From positions 124,001 through 188,000 of the forward strand of contig ML210153.1 in assembly GCA_004369085.1 (NCBI GenBank): a DNA stretch of 64,000 nt. The letters are read 5' to 3'. This stretch comes from Coprinopsis marcescibilis (Eukaryota > Basidiomycota > Agaricomycetes > Agaricales > Psathyrellaceae). Both the position numbers and the translations under genes were made by a program. The notes beneath the pieces were generated by a model, which was given only the letters and a program-made list of their open reading frames with translations, ran no database searches and had not been told where the DNA came from. This document shows, in pieces, positions 1 to 11,587 of this stretch; position 1 is the stretch's first letter, and every line of letters begins with the position of its first letter.

Positions 1-435
1 CCCAACTACCAATACAGCAAACTGGGTTCCCGGCGAACAACTTCGGATCCCAGATACCCATGCAGCAACAGATGGGTTTCGGCCAGTTGCAACATCGTGA
101 GCCTGCTCATGTCGTAGATGCTATTTGGTGTACTAACTACACCTAGATGCCACAGGCTTTGCCCAGCCTATGAATTCCAACTTCAATAGCTTTTCGAACG
201 TCCCACCTGTCCCACCGCTTCCATCTAACCAAGTCAAGGACACTTCGCCTGCCAACGTCTTCGCGTCTATGAAATCTGGGACGTTCGAGGATAATTCTGA
301 CCCATTTAGCCCACCTCGTAAGTCTGTTGAACTTTTTCGAATATTGCACAACAATCTAACGACTGTACGCACGCAGCTCCCATGCAGATGCAACCCACCG
401 GCTGGGTTGGCCAAGGGTATCAGGGATATCGCTGA
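1..435 (+). CDS. C-terminal end of an endocytic-adaptor-like protein (partial)
   Basis: Only the last three exons are in the window: 1-96, 147-317 and 377-435. The introns 97-146 (with a TACTAAC branch point) and 318-376 have GT-AG borders. The spliced tail is rich in Gln, Pro and Asn. It has Q/A-TGF repeats, a block reading NVFASMKSGTF, an NSDPF motif, and ends in QPTGWVGQGYQGYR. DPF-type motifs and TGF repeats are common in tails of clathrin and actin-patch adaptors (AP180/epsin/Sla1/Arf-GAP type), but no folded domain is visible here, so the family is a guess. It ends 75 bp from the converging SEC7 stop. Confidence 0.55.
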
Positions 436-509
436 TCCCCTTCTAGATAAATATGCATATAATTCCGCTAATTATGAGTGTCCAATACCACCATAATTCA
501 ATAATATTA

Positions 510-3500
510 CTACGACAATAGTTCCATAATGCCCTGAGAAAGGCCGACCCTAGTGAAATATCCTTTGAGAGGTTGTCTGATCTCTGGTGGTATTTCTCTA
601 GACAATAGGTCAACCGCCAGTGGATAGATGGCAGGCAGATATCTCGAGAACTGCGCCAACTGTCAGAACACCTAACGCGGTGAACGGGTTTCGAGACGTA
701 CTGCTTTCTCGTCCAGCTTGTTGAACCCGTCAAGAAGTTCAGCGATGACTGGGTTCCATGCAAGGATATTTTTTCCTTGAGTCTCGGGGCGGAGTTTGTT
801 ATAGTCGCCAATAACCCCCAAGCCCAACCTTATGAGATAGGTTAATGGAATACAGATGGGCAAGATATACAACTTACGGAAGGAGCCTTTCCGTGACTTG
901 CGGTCGCGCGCTACGGTAGTCACTGCGACCGTCGAAGTACATCTGGAGAAGTACGTGAACCAGAGTCGCTGCACTTGTCGACTCTTGCTTCAGTAAATTC
1001 GGCAGGTGCTTCATAAACCCTGGTTGAATAAGTATAAAAAGTATGCAAGGATAATGAGAACCCTACTTACCAACTTTCCACAGTTCCGTTCGTAATTGTT
1101 TGTCTTCGTTGAACATGCGTGCGAATTGGTAGCTCTGCGATAGTATGCTCATAATCTTCAACAACTGGTCGGCCGGGATGGCATTGTAGAAGTCGGCGTT
1201 TTTGAGAAGGTCATGGGTGGTCTCGATCAAGAGCAACTGCAAGATACATTTCATGATAACCTGGCTGAATACTTGCTGCCTTTCTCGCTGTGTCATAGTC
1301 CTGTTGTTATCCAGCTGTTCGTTCGGAGAAAGGGGAGCGGGGACGATGATGTCGCCGACATTGTCGTCTATCGGCAGCCAGTCAGAAACAGCCTATGGAT
1401 TCTACGAGCTAGGATATTTACTTGACACTGCGTTCCCGTTTTCTTGCGCGTTGTCAGGCTGGATGGCTTCCGCTCGCAAATTGTCGTCGAAGAGTTGATG
1501 GGGTGTGGTTGTTTTGAAAAGTCTAACAAATGTGGCAGTAACCTTCTCCCAACGCTCTGGACTTAGCCTCGTGACATTCGATTCGAGGAATTGCTGCAAG
1601 CAAGACGTTCCAATTTGCGAAAGGTTCTTATTCTCTGTGAAAAATTTCAGACGTGGAAATGAAGCGCAACGGAAATAATAGTCTGACCTTGGCAGATGAA
1701 CACACATAGCAAGTCCATGAGTCCGTCCAGCGATCTTTCCAAGATGGTGAAGTGGAATGTGTACAAGTCGATAAGGAACCGCAAAGCCTGAAACATGGTT
1801 GTCTGGAGCCATACACTCATGTCTTCCTGTGTATTGAACCGGGAGAGATCGTGGGTGTTCTTCAAGACGGCAAAAATTGGGAACAACAATTCCTGGCAAA
1901 CAGTGTCCCAGAACTCAACAGCGAAAGCGTTTCCGTATGTTTTCAATGTGTTGAACAGCGACTCCAGTGCACTTTAAAGCCATAAATCATCGCGGAATGT
2001 AGAAGAAGAACGCCAAAAACTTACAGTAACCTGACTTCCAAATCATCTGAGTTCATGATGATGTCGTAGAAGCCAAATAATACGGGGAACCAGAACTTAA
2101 TCATCCCATCGTCCATCGGTAGGTCCTCTGCATCTTGGGTTATCGGCTCGGCATTCAGGGCACATTCAGGGCTCTTGAGCATAACGGGAACGGTATCGCG
2201 AAGCATCGAGATAGCTGAGAGACTGATTTTCTGATGCTTGCTAATCTTGCAGAACTCGGTGATGCAGACCGTTAGATCGGCAAAGGCACCATACTTGACG
2301 ATGGCAGGGAAATGTTCTTTATCCACTCTTTTCACGATTTCGAATGCAGAGTTCACAACGCGCTCTAAGAAAAAGTTCAGCAAGAGGGAGTGTTGGTTTG
2401 GAATAGGCTCTGACCTGTTACGACCTTTGAAGCCGCACCGAACACACCAAACATCGTTCTCCATCCCGAACGAAGGTTATGAACCCTGGCTTGGATCATT
2501 TGATACAAGCATTGAAGCACCTGGCAAAAATCAGGGTTTAGATCTAGAGCGGAGAACAATGACTTACTAGGTCCCGAATGGTAGAGTCGTTGTTGTGAAT
2601 CATGGTATACTCAAAGGGCTTGAGGAAATCCTTCTGGAATTTGAAGTGGGGTAGTTCTTCCTTCTCCAAGAACCTCATAGCAAGTTGGCGGAGCGCGTCC
2701 AAGGCAAATGACGCAACGACTTCGTTGCTGTGACAGCACACCTAGCAACGAATCAGCAAACCTCTTGTGGCGCCGAAGACTGGTCATACCTGATTAAAGT
2801 GCTCTCCCAAAATTTCCCAAAGATTTGACCACTCGATACGAATTCGACCCATGTTATAATACGAGATATCGACTAGCTTTTGAAGACTGAAGAGTCGAGG
2901 GTGATCTGACTTTCCTGACGATTGGATCTCTTCCCATGACACAGCACAAAGCGCGCGAACGAAGTCGACAATGGCAACCTAGAGAATGCTCAGTTCGACA
3001 GTACTACACAAACGATGCGGTACTTACACCGGAGAGATAATGGCTAAGGGAGAAGACCATGTCTGCCGCTACTGTGATATGAGTTGATCGACTTTGGTTG
3101 GCAAGTTCCTCATTCGGGAGCTTTTTAGAACGTCTGTAAAACGAAACGGTCAAGTTCTGCGGCATATACTACTGGCAGGAGACTGACCCTTTCTTGTCAA
3201 GCATATCAGCCCCTGCTCCAATCAATTGCATGTGTTCCAATTGACTGACGCAGGTTAAAACCTCCCTCCAAGAAGCCTTCAGACTATTGCCCTCGTGAAC
3301 AGCGACATCGAGCAGGGTTTTTATGGCTTCCATGTTCTTGATCTTCATTTCCCCCAAGTTGTTGAGGAACGTGAATTTAGCAAGAGTGGTGACGAATGCG
3401 TTACGTTGTAGGTCCAAGTCAAAGAAGCACACTATGCGGATCGCATTTCTAAACCCTTCGAGACAGAGTTCCACAATTTCCAAGTCATCGGTCTCTTGAA

Positions 3501-6500
3501 GAGGACCAGAGAGACCTGCAAGAAACGGCATCCAAGCCACTTCAAACATGGGTCGGATGTGGACGAAATGGGAGGCACTGAAAAATTGGTCGCTCTTTCC
3601 ATCCTTGCTTTTCCTCAACAAGGTCTGCTAAACAATCAAATCAATGTTTGGACTTGAAAAGGGGAGATGAGGGAAATACCTCAGTTTGATTGGACATTCT
3701 GCTTGTTTGCAAGACATAGGCTTCTTTCTGGAGGTCCCGGCCAACGCTCGTAAGTGCACTCGTTATTCCGGATGGACCTTGTAAAAGAAGCTTGGCCTCG
3801 ATCTCATCGTTCATCACGATTTCGTTGGAAAGGATCTCTTCGTAAATCTGAGCAAGGAATTCCTCTGGCAAATCCGCACCGTCGTTTATGCCCCGATTGT
3901 TCTTCACAAAATCGGCCTTCGTCATCCGCTTCTTGATAGCGGGACTGTGTGCGTCTGTGTTTAACATGATCACTGAAAACCCAAGGATGTACGCCGCGTC
4001 TGTTACGACGTGTCAGTTATGCTTTACCAACATTATACATTCGTCACCACACAAACCTGCATTCGCGAATGGTGTCTTCGAATTGCCGTCGATATATCGC
4101 TCAGCGAATTTGAGCAAAAATCTGTCAATCTTCTGTGCTTCTCCTGGAAGCCTGAAGGACTGCAAGAAATTGCGTATCGACTCAACGAATGATTGGTCTT
4201 TAAAGTCCATGAGATCGACGAAAGCGTGCATAATTTTGATTCCGATCTCGTCGCTGCAGCAGATCGATTAGTGAGAGAGATCTCAGAACGAAGAACATCC
4301 GACACCCACCCGTCTCCCAAATATTCACCAAGCATCCCTTTGTTAACTCCGTCTATATCCTTCAAGAATTTCGCAATCTCTTCCGGAGTACCATTCCCAA
4401 TGAAACCATTCTCAATGAGGAATTTTATACCCTGATCATACCAGTGAGCAGGGTCAACTATAAGAGAAACTTGAGATAACTAACCCGCTTAGGCTTGAAG
4501 TTGAATTTCTTGATTCCTTCCAACAACGTGGTTTTCCGTTGTTTGGCAGTCTCAAACCTGGTTGGGTCGTCTGTGGGTTCCGGAGTGGGTTGACGAAGCG
4601 CTTCCACACTTCCAGCGGTAAGCCGGTCGGAGATCGACCCTCGCGGTTCGTCACCTGTTTGGGAGCGGGCTGACATCGGGGGTGCAGGCTGTTCATCGGT
4701 ACTCTTTCCTGGTGTGGCAGTACCCCATTCGACGAGAGACCGAAGGACAGAAACTAGACACTCTAGGGCTTGCCGCTTGAGCTGATTCTCAGACAGTCCC
4801 ATTGTTGAAGTATCCATTGTGCCTGACACCGCCAGAACACCGGCATTCAGAGAATTTGAAGCATGAGCCTGATTTTTTGATGTAGGGCTCAGCGCAGGAC
4901 TCGATGGTTCCGGTGTTTTTCCGGAATGAGGGGCTGCAGATGAGAGACCAAACTTGGAAACTAAGTTCATCAGGCTTTTCAAACTGATTGTCAGCGCTCG
5001 AGAATGAAAAAAGCAAGGAGGGACGTACTGTTCGTAAATATTGTCCACTGCTTCCCCGTCGCAATCGTAATTCAGGTATATCTCAACTAGGGCTTGAGGG
5101 TCTTGACAGAGTCTAGAAAGCATCCCAAGAATGACAGCCTTCTGTTTCAATGTCGACGTCTTCATCTCAAGGATCGGGATGAAGATTTCGTGGAGCAGGA
5201 CTTCAATTTCTTTCTACAACCAGGGTTTATCGGTCATCTATGAAAGTTGTGGACAGGAAATACCTTGAGTTTGGTTCGCATTCCGGAAAGAACGCGCCAG
5301 AATATTTCAACGCTGATCTCGAAAATCTGCGGTACAGGACTAACAGCATTGCGGCTGAGCGCGAGACATAAATGCTGCGTGATTTGTTGGGCGAAAGTCG
5401 GCGACTCAGAACTTGAGCTCGAGTATATAATCGATGTAGGGTCGACAAATAATGGCATGTGCGCGTTGAGGACGTGGAGAATAAGCTGTAGAGCCATGAC
5501 TTTATTCCTATATGGATGCGACTTGGGGTCCTGCTCACTGTTCAAACGAATCAACACCAGAAGCATTTCAAAAAGTGAAGCATCTTACCTCTCTACCGTC
5601 AATGGCTTCATTGACAGTTTGCAAAGTGCCCGGAATATAAGGAATGCGTCCTTCAAGAATAAATCTCGAAGGGTCCACTCATGGCCCATGCGCACCCCAG
5701 GTTCGATCGCCGCGTCAGATGAGGCAAGTTCGGGTTCACTGGCCAGTCACGGTTAAGTACGCGTGGTGGAAGTCTAATGAAAGACTCACGATGTATACCC
5801 GCGGCTTTCAGGTCGGAGGTACACCTCATTAACCTTGTCAGACTCCGCAGCTTCAGTGCCTGGTTCAGTAGCCTTCCCTGAATGCTCAGTATGATCACCG
5901 ATTGAATCTTGCTCTGCCTGAGAGTCGTTGTTCGGAAGGGGTGGTAAACTGTCCGCTTTAGACAAAGCCAAGCTTTCTTCACTGCGAAGAGAATTTGCAT
6001 GGTTAAACCCGTTGCGCTGCCTGTCAACTCTGCACCGGTTGAAGATATGGTCGACCATCTGTGTAAGGCTGCCTTGTGCAAGCATTTGAATAGGAGGACT
6101 GTTGCTGGAAATGTATACATTGTACACAGTCCGGACTGATTGCAGCAGGGCGTGATGGTGAACGAACGTAGTTTGGGATAGAACCAAGCCTAAAAGCGCC
6201 TTCACGATTTGGACTGATACTGTATCGGAAGATGTTTCGTTCTGACACGATGCGATGGTATGTGCCACCATGTCAACCAGTGGGGGTTGAGGCAACACGC
6301 TTTCCGAGTCTTTCAGAGAGGAACGACGGCTTCCAGGATTAGGAGATGGCGGAGGGGAATGAGAGTTGGGAGCGACATCGACACCCTGTTCGGCGAAGAA
6401 GGAGTATGAGACGAGCTTCGATATACAGTCTAGACTGGCGATTACGAGCTTTTCATTGTGAGTTTCGCATGCAAGCCGAAGGGGTTCCAGAATTTCTCGG

Positions 6501-7156
6501 GGTCGTTCAATGGCTTGATTCGACTTGACCAATTCAAGAGCCATCTGTATCCCGTCACGAAGCGGTGTTGATCGTTTTGCCTCCCTTGACGCTGCAATGG
6601 TTTCCAAAGCTGAGGAGATCAAAGCAACTGACATAGTAGATCCTTTTGACGTCGTCATTGATCGCTTGTGAAGCGTCGATGCCGCACCATTGGTAACCGA
6701 AAGAGCGGGGGACTGTGGTCGTGAGTCTTGAACGCCGTTTGGACCAGAAACATAAATGTGATGAGGTGGGGGACGAGAAGGCGATGTAGAGGTTGTATCC
6801 AGCGAGATAGAGCTCTTTGCCGGCGTTGGTGGGGGAATATCCTCTTGCTCCTCCTTTGTATGAGGTTCGTCAATCACTAGAGGCAAGTCGGGCTCGACTC
6901 GAGCAGCAATTTCATCCTCATCCTCCGACGTTGACCGCTGTAAAACTTGAATCTCCTGCTCCCCGCGCACGTCGGAAGGTGTGTCGTCTTCGGTTACTAC
7001 CACTGAAGGCGGTCCCTCTGGATTTTCGTGGGTCTCCGGGACATTATTCGTTTCATCCGGGGTCGATGATGAGGCTTGGGCAGCGGTGTCTGCTGCAATT
7101 ATTGTTTGACCTTGAGGGCCTGGGGATAATGGAACTTGCTCGAGCTGGCCATCCAT
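510..7156 (-). CDS. SEC7: Sec7-type ARF guanine nucleotide exchange factor (BIG/Sec7p family)
   Basis: Very long multi-exon gene for the large trans-Golgi ARF-GEF that loads GTP on Arf1 for vesicle budding. The first exon (about 7156-5790) encodes an acidic, Ser/Pro-rich N-terminus followed by the start of the DCB region. The next exon continues DCB with [19 protein letters not shown]. The HUS box ([18 protein letters not shown]) lies near 5040-5090. The Sec7 domain runs about 4430-3640: it contains [12 protein letters not shown], whose Glu is the catalytic finger, and the block beginning [20 protein letters not shown] regions fill the rest. The last splice (gt near 699, acceptor near 656) leads to a terminal exon ending [12 protein letters not shown]. 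The start Met at 7156 is the only one upstream of the long open exon. It diverges from the DHS gene across 208 bp. Identification is firm; individual exon borders are not all resolved. Confidence 0.93.
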
Positions 7157-7364
7157 TCAGTGTCGTGGCTGTCGGCCTGTGACGAGGAACGCGAAAGAGT
7201 TACAAGTATAGCGCCGAGCTATAGGGTTCTAGTATTATGTAGTATCCCAGCCTCAGTGTTTGACAACGACAACGTCGGGGCACTGCCGCAGTGTTTGGCG
7301 TGTATTTGCGCGTCAGTCCAATATTACACATCCCCTTAACAGAAACTCCAATCATCTTGTCCTC

Positions 7365-8707
7365 ATGATCCCCCTTGCCGCCTCTGCAGCTGTTTTAAAG
7401 CCTTCAGACCCAATCCCTGACGATGCGATTTCCATCCAGGGACCAGATTTTGATCTACAGCTCTCTTTCCAAGATTTCATGAGAAGTTATGAGCGGATCG
7501 GTTTTCAAGCGAGCAGTTTTGCACAAGCTGTGAAAATTGTTAATAAAATGGTATTGATTTCCTATTTATTTCAGTTAAAACTGAACTCAAAATCCAACAG
7601 CGCAAATGGCGTCTTTCTGATGAAGCTATCACTCCGGACGAGTCAGAAGATTTATTGGATCCTGAAGTCCGAGCGAATACACGATGCAATATCTTTCTCG
7701 GGTACACATCGAATCTCGTCTCATCCGGGCTGCGTGAGGTGATCCTCTACCTTGTTAAGCACAAACTGGTATCGGTTCTCGTGACAACTGCTGGAGGAAT
7801 AGAGGAAGATTATATTAAATGCCTTGGGAAAACCTACCTTGCCGATTTCAACCTTGACGGCGCAACTTTACGGAAGCAAGGGATGAACCGTATCGGAAAC
7901 CTTGTTGTTCCCAACGACAACTATTGCAAGTTCGAGGATTGGTTGACCCCATTGCTTGACCAGATGCTCCTAGAGCAGAAGAAAGATGGGACTGTCTGGT
8001 CTCCAAGTTCCTTCATTCGACGCCTCGGTAAAGAGATCAATAACGAAGAGTCGATCTACTACTGGGCCTACAAAGTGACACAACTCGTCTTTCAAATCCA
8101 ACACCCCCTAACTCGTTTCTTAGAACGACATCCCGGTCTTTTGCCCCGCCTTGACGGATGGATCCATTGGTGACATGATTTATTTCCATTCTTTCAAATC
8201 TCCCGGATTCGTCTTGGACATCGTTCAAGACATTCGTTCTCTTAATGAACTCGCGAGGAAGTCAGTAAAGGCTGGCATGATCATCCTTGGAGGAGGCGTC
8301 TGCAAACATCAGATTGCAAACGCTATGTTGATCGTACGAACGTTTATTCCTTAACCCTTTGCTTTGCTCATGGGGATTTAGCGAAACGGGGCAGACTACT
8401 CTGTTTACATAGTGAGCAAACCTTTCGTTTATTTCGCATCTCATAAGCCTTCGTCATGTCTGATTGTTGTATTTGATATCTCATAGAACACTGGTCAAGA
8501 ATTCGACGGCTCTGATTCAGGTGCTCGTCCTGACGAGGCGGTCTCTTGGGGTAAAATTAGAGCAGGATCTGAAGCCGTGAAGGTATACTCAACCGCTGGC
8601 TGAACGATCTTGGTTGGCTAACACATTCAAAGATTTATGCAGATGCAACGTTGGTATTTCCCATGCTCGTTGCTGCAACGTTCGCAGAAGGGTCCGTAAC
8701 CAAATAA
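7365..8707 (+). CDS. DYS1: Deoxyhypusine synthase
   Basis: Transfers the aminobutyl group of spermidine to one lysine of eIF5A using NAD, the first step of hypusine formation, in the cytosol. Six exons give 356 residues, normal for the family: 7365-7550, 7601-8074, 8124-8333, 8382-8411, 8487-8582 and 8633-8707, all GT-AG. Visible family blocks are [55 protein letters not shown], the NAD-binding GGGVCKHQI, and [25 protein letters not shown] with the catalytic lysine in SWGK. One exon is only 30 nt long. It converges with the 14-3-3-like gene, with stop codons 96 bp apart. Confidence 0.95.
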
Positions 8708-8803
8708 ATATGCAATTGGATTACTACGCATACACCGTCGATTCAACTTTACAACTTTACAACATATCACTACAAACGTGGGTTTCCTTAAAACATCAAC
8801 GCG

Positions 8804-9809
8804 TTATAGTTCCTCTGACCACAGCAATAAATCATCCCGCAGCAGCTGGAGGATGCTCAGCGAATCGCGAAGCGACAGGTCGACAGTGCACCCCGAGAGA
8901 TCCAAGCACTGCACTGCATCGTCAAACGCGCTTTTGGCCAAGTGGCATGCTCTGTCGGGGCTCTTGTATACGTCTATTTGGGTTAAAAACCTGCTTCAGA
9001 ATCAACGAGGTTGAATCTTGAAGACGTTCCTACCATGGTAAAACACGGAGAAGTTCAGAGCGAGTCCGAGCCGTGTTGGATCCAAAGGCTCGAGTGTGGC
9101 AAGTGCCCTTTTATACGCCATCTTATAGGCTTGATGGGACGACTCCCCAAATCTCTTCCGGTCCTTCTCCGGCCCAAACTCTGCCAGGTACCGGAAATAG
9201 TCACCTTTCCTGTTGTACAGGTCAGTTGTCTAGTACATCGACGAGTTGGTACAACCCTCACATTTTTGAATAAAAGACAGCTTCTTCGCCAGGCTTCGCA
9301 GAGAGGAGAAGATATCGATCAAGGAGATCTATGATATCGGTACAGGTGCCCACCAACTCATTCTCAATGTTCCACCGTTGCTGTTGGATGAGGCCCAGTT
9401 CCCGTTGTCGCTTGGCATTTGCTGAAGCAATCATTCTTGCTGCAGACTCGAGTGCCTCCGTAGACCTCCAGCTATTTCGGAGGTTGTTCGTCAAATTCTT
9501 GTAGGCCACAGACAACAGGTTTCGTTCTTCCGCAGTAAGCTTCGCATTGTAAGCAAATACGATCTTCTTGATCTCTGCTACGACATCTGTCAATGGCCAG
9601 TAAACGCATTGCTGTCACTTCTCATGTCCATGATGCCCCGAGCTTGGTGGAATCCTGTACTAACCATGGTACCTTTCCGCTTCGACTGCGAGTTCAGCAA
9701 TCAAAACACACGCTGGTCGGTTAACAGTTGCGCTGGCCTAGCGCGATCCATATTCAGCATAGCTGGTCAGGAACGTCAGGAACCAGGCACTCCAACTTAC
9801 TGAAACCAT
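8804..9809 (-). CDS. Divergent 14-3-3-like phosphopeptide-binding protein
   Basis: 14-3-3 proteins are dimeric adaptors that bind phosphoserine/threonine peptides. Proposed exons are 9809-9801 (a 9-nt coding exon, M-V-S), 9737-9665, 9586-9262, 9209-9034 and 8962-8804, giving about 245-250 residues as usual. Blocks seen are [54 protein letters not shown] and [16 protein letters not shown]. The groove residues equivalent to K49, R56, R127/Y128 and N173 are present. The N of the usual LLRDN motif (N224) is Asp (LLRDDLLLW). The protein stops at WSEEL, so the acidic C-terminal tail is missing. The junction after FSVFYH, where families have EILN, is not cleanly spliceable by eye and may hide a micro-exon or a defect. 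The sequence is far from the highly conserved housekeeping 14-3-3, so it is probably a paralogue and possibly a decaying one. Confidence 0.75.
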
Positions 9810-10285
9810 TTCTGAAGCAAATGTCAGGTTGAGAAGTTTTGGCAGATGGAATCTTAACCCATTCTTGCAAAACTTGTTCCAGTACTTATGGTGTCTGCAT
9901 ATCGATGGCACGCTGCACCATCGTTGAATCGATAACCAGCACGAGACTATACGACTGACTCATTGCAAACGCATGCCCATTGTCCGATGTTCAGATCTTC
10001 ATCAAATGTTTCGGAACATGCCTGGTATACCTGAAGTGTTCTCGCGAAGTTAAACGTTGCATATCGATTCACAATCGTATCTTCGCGAAGTTCATGTGAC
10101 GGTGACCTAGGCGCTTAAGTTCTGCTCACCGACCTCTTAATCTCTTCCCGTCGGAGTGGAAATGTGGAGCAATCTTAGGGTGGGATGATTACCCGACAGG
10201 CGTCTCGGATGTCGGAAGCACCTTTGCAGCACAAGAACTGCTGCGGCAATCATTCATAGAGTGGAACTCCCCGGCTGACTATAGA
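9810..10285. other. Stretch without a supportable gene
   Basis: Upstream of the 14-3-3-like start. Short open runs occur on the minus strand (for example one containing NRYATFNFARTLQVYQ near 10070-10020), and a 130-codon ATG-less open run lies on the plus strand from about 10108 to 10501. None matches a family I know. Nothing else seen. Confidence 0.3.
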
Positions 10286-11429
10286 CTACGATTGGCTAGG
10301 ACTTGCAACGGCTCTCCAGAATGTTGTTGGGAGGAATTGACAAGAAACCTTGCTACTCGAACTGGATCCGCTCTTCTGCACGCAGAAAGATGGCCACACA
10401 AATGTCAGAAGTATGCAGTGAAATCTCCCAGGTGTTTGTGTTTTCGTCGTCCGGACCAGGGTGAAGCTCTGAAATTTAGATGCCAAAGGAACGATTATAA
10501 TTAATTGAAGCATCGATCTCGAGGGCCATGATAGATGTGATAGGGACAATTTCCTGGCACACGGCGAGCCATGCTTCGCTCACTCGTTACGTCGCATCTT
10601 GTTACGGTGTTGAATGGCGTCGAAGAAGCTGGATTTCTCCGTCTAAATTGAAGATGTTGAGAATGACTACAGCGCTTAGTAGTAGAACAAGACCAACCTT
10701 GAACGAAGTCACTAGACACAGCAACAAGAAGCGCGATGGATGCGAGCGGCCGAAGGTCGACCAGACGTTGAAAGGAACGGTCTGGAGAGCAAGTCAGTAA
10801 ATGAAGCACAGACTCGGGTGACTAAAAGAGAGGGACGAACCCTAGGACGAGGCGGTAAAGACAGTGGTTGACCTGTAGAAGGCTTAGAAAGAAAAATGGG
10901 GTTTACAGACCAGCTATTTATTTGCAAGTTGTCTCTCCGACCGGGCACAAGGCCCAAATCGGAGTCTTAGTAGTACTCCATTCAGAACTTTGAACACCTA
11001 CTGCGATGAGCGATGCGATAAGGCAAAACAATTGAGCCCGATAGATTCCTGTCAGGAAGGGAGAACTTGGTCGAGAACGGGGGCCCCTTTTCTGTACAAA
11101 TCAAAGGTTCACGGGAAAGGCTTTGGGGTTGAATCGAGATCCATTTGAAACATTGGAGGACGCCTCGTGTTTCCAAACATCGTGGACGGCGTCACACAGT
11201 CCCAATCCTTGTGATCGCATTTGAATAGTAAGCGGCGGTCGATTTAGAACCTTTTGCACAGTTTCCCTACGTCACTGCGGTGGTGGAAGATATTGGAGGG
11301 CTCGCACTGGAGAGTCTTTATAGTCGGCAGTACGTAAGCAGAGCCCGTGGGAGTTTCTGCGCGAGGCTCCAACGGCGGCGAGTCATGGTTAGGCCAGTTC
11401 GAGAGCAACGACTGCATTCGTAACTTCAT
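10286..11429 (-). CDS. Unrecognised, probable multi-exon membrane protein
   Basis: I do not recognise this gene. An ATG at 11429 opens an exon that can be spliced in phase (GT donor after HHRSD) to an exon starting DWDCVTPSTMFGNTRRPP. In-phase joins then give a hydrophobic stretch (GIYRAQLFCLIASLIA, then VNHCLYRLVLGF) and a second strongly hydrophobic stretch, FLLLCLVTSFKVGLVLLLSA, followed by VVILNIF. This fits two or more membrane helices after a soluble N-terminus of about 80 residues. Several consecutive phase-compatible joins argue for a real gene. Downstream of RRHSTP at least two reading frames are possible and the 3' end given is only the end of one of them. It may be truncated. It is divergent from the zinc-knuckle gene. 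Confidence 0.4.
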
Positions 11430-11587
11430 CCTAAACCCCCATCTTCGTAAACGCGGAGGAGGTTGTGCTGCGGTTAGTTAGTGTGTGAAGAGGGTTGAGA
11501 GAGGTGAGTTTAATGCTCAGTTCTGCCTACTTCGGATTACAGTTCTCATCGGTGACTAGAAAGCAAGATCTGTTTTTTGTTTGAAGA

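Noticed and set aside
5786..7182. Plus-strand open runs antisense to the SEC7 first exon
   Set aside because: Shadows of the long coding exon; no family features.
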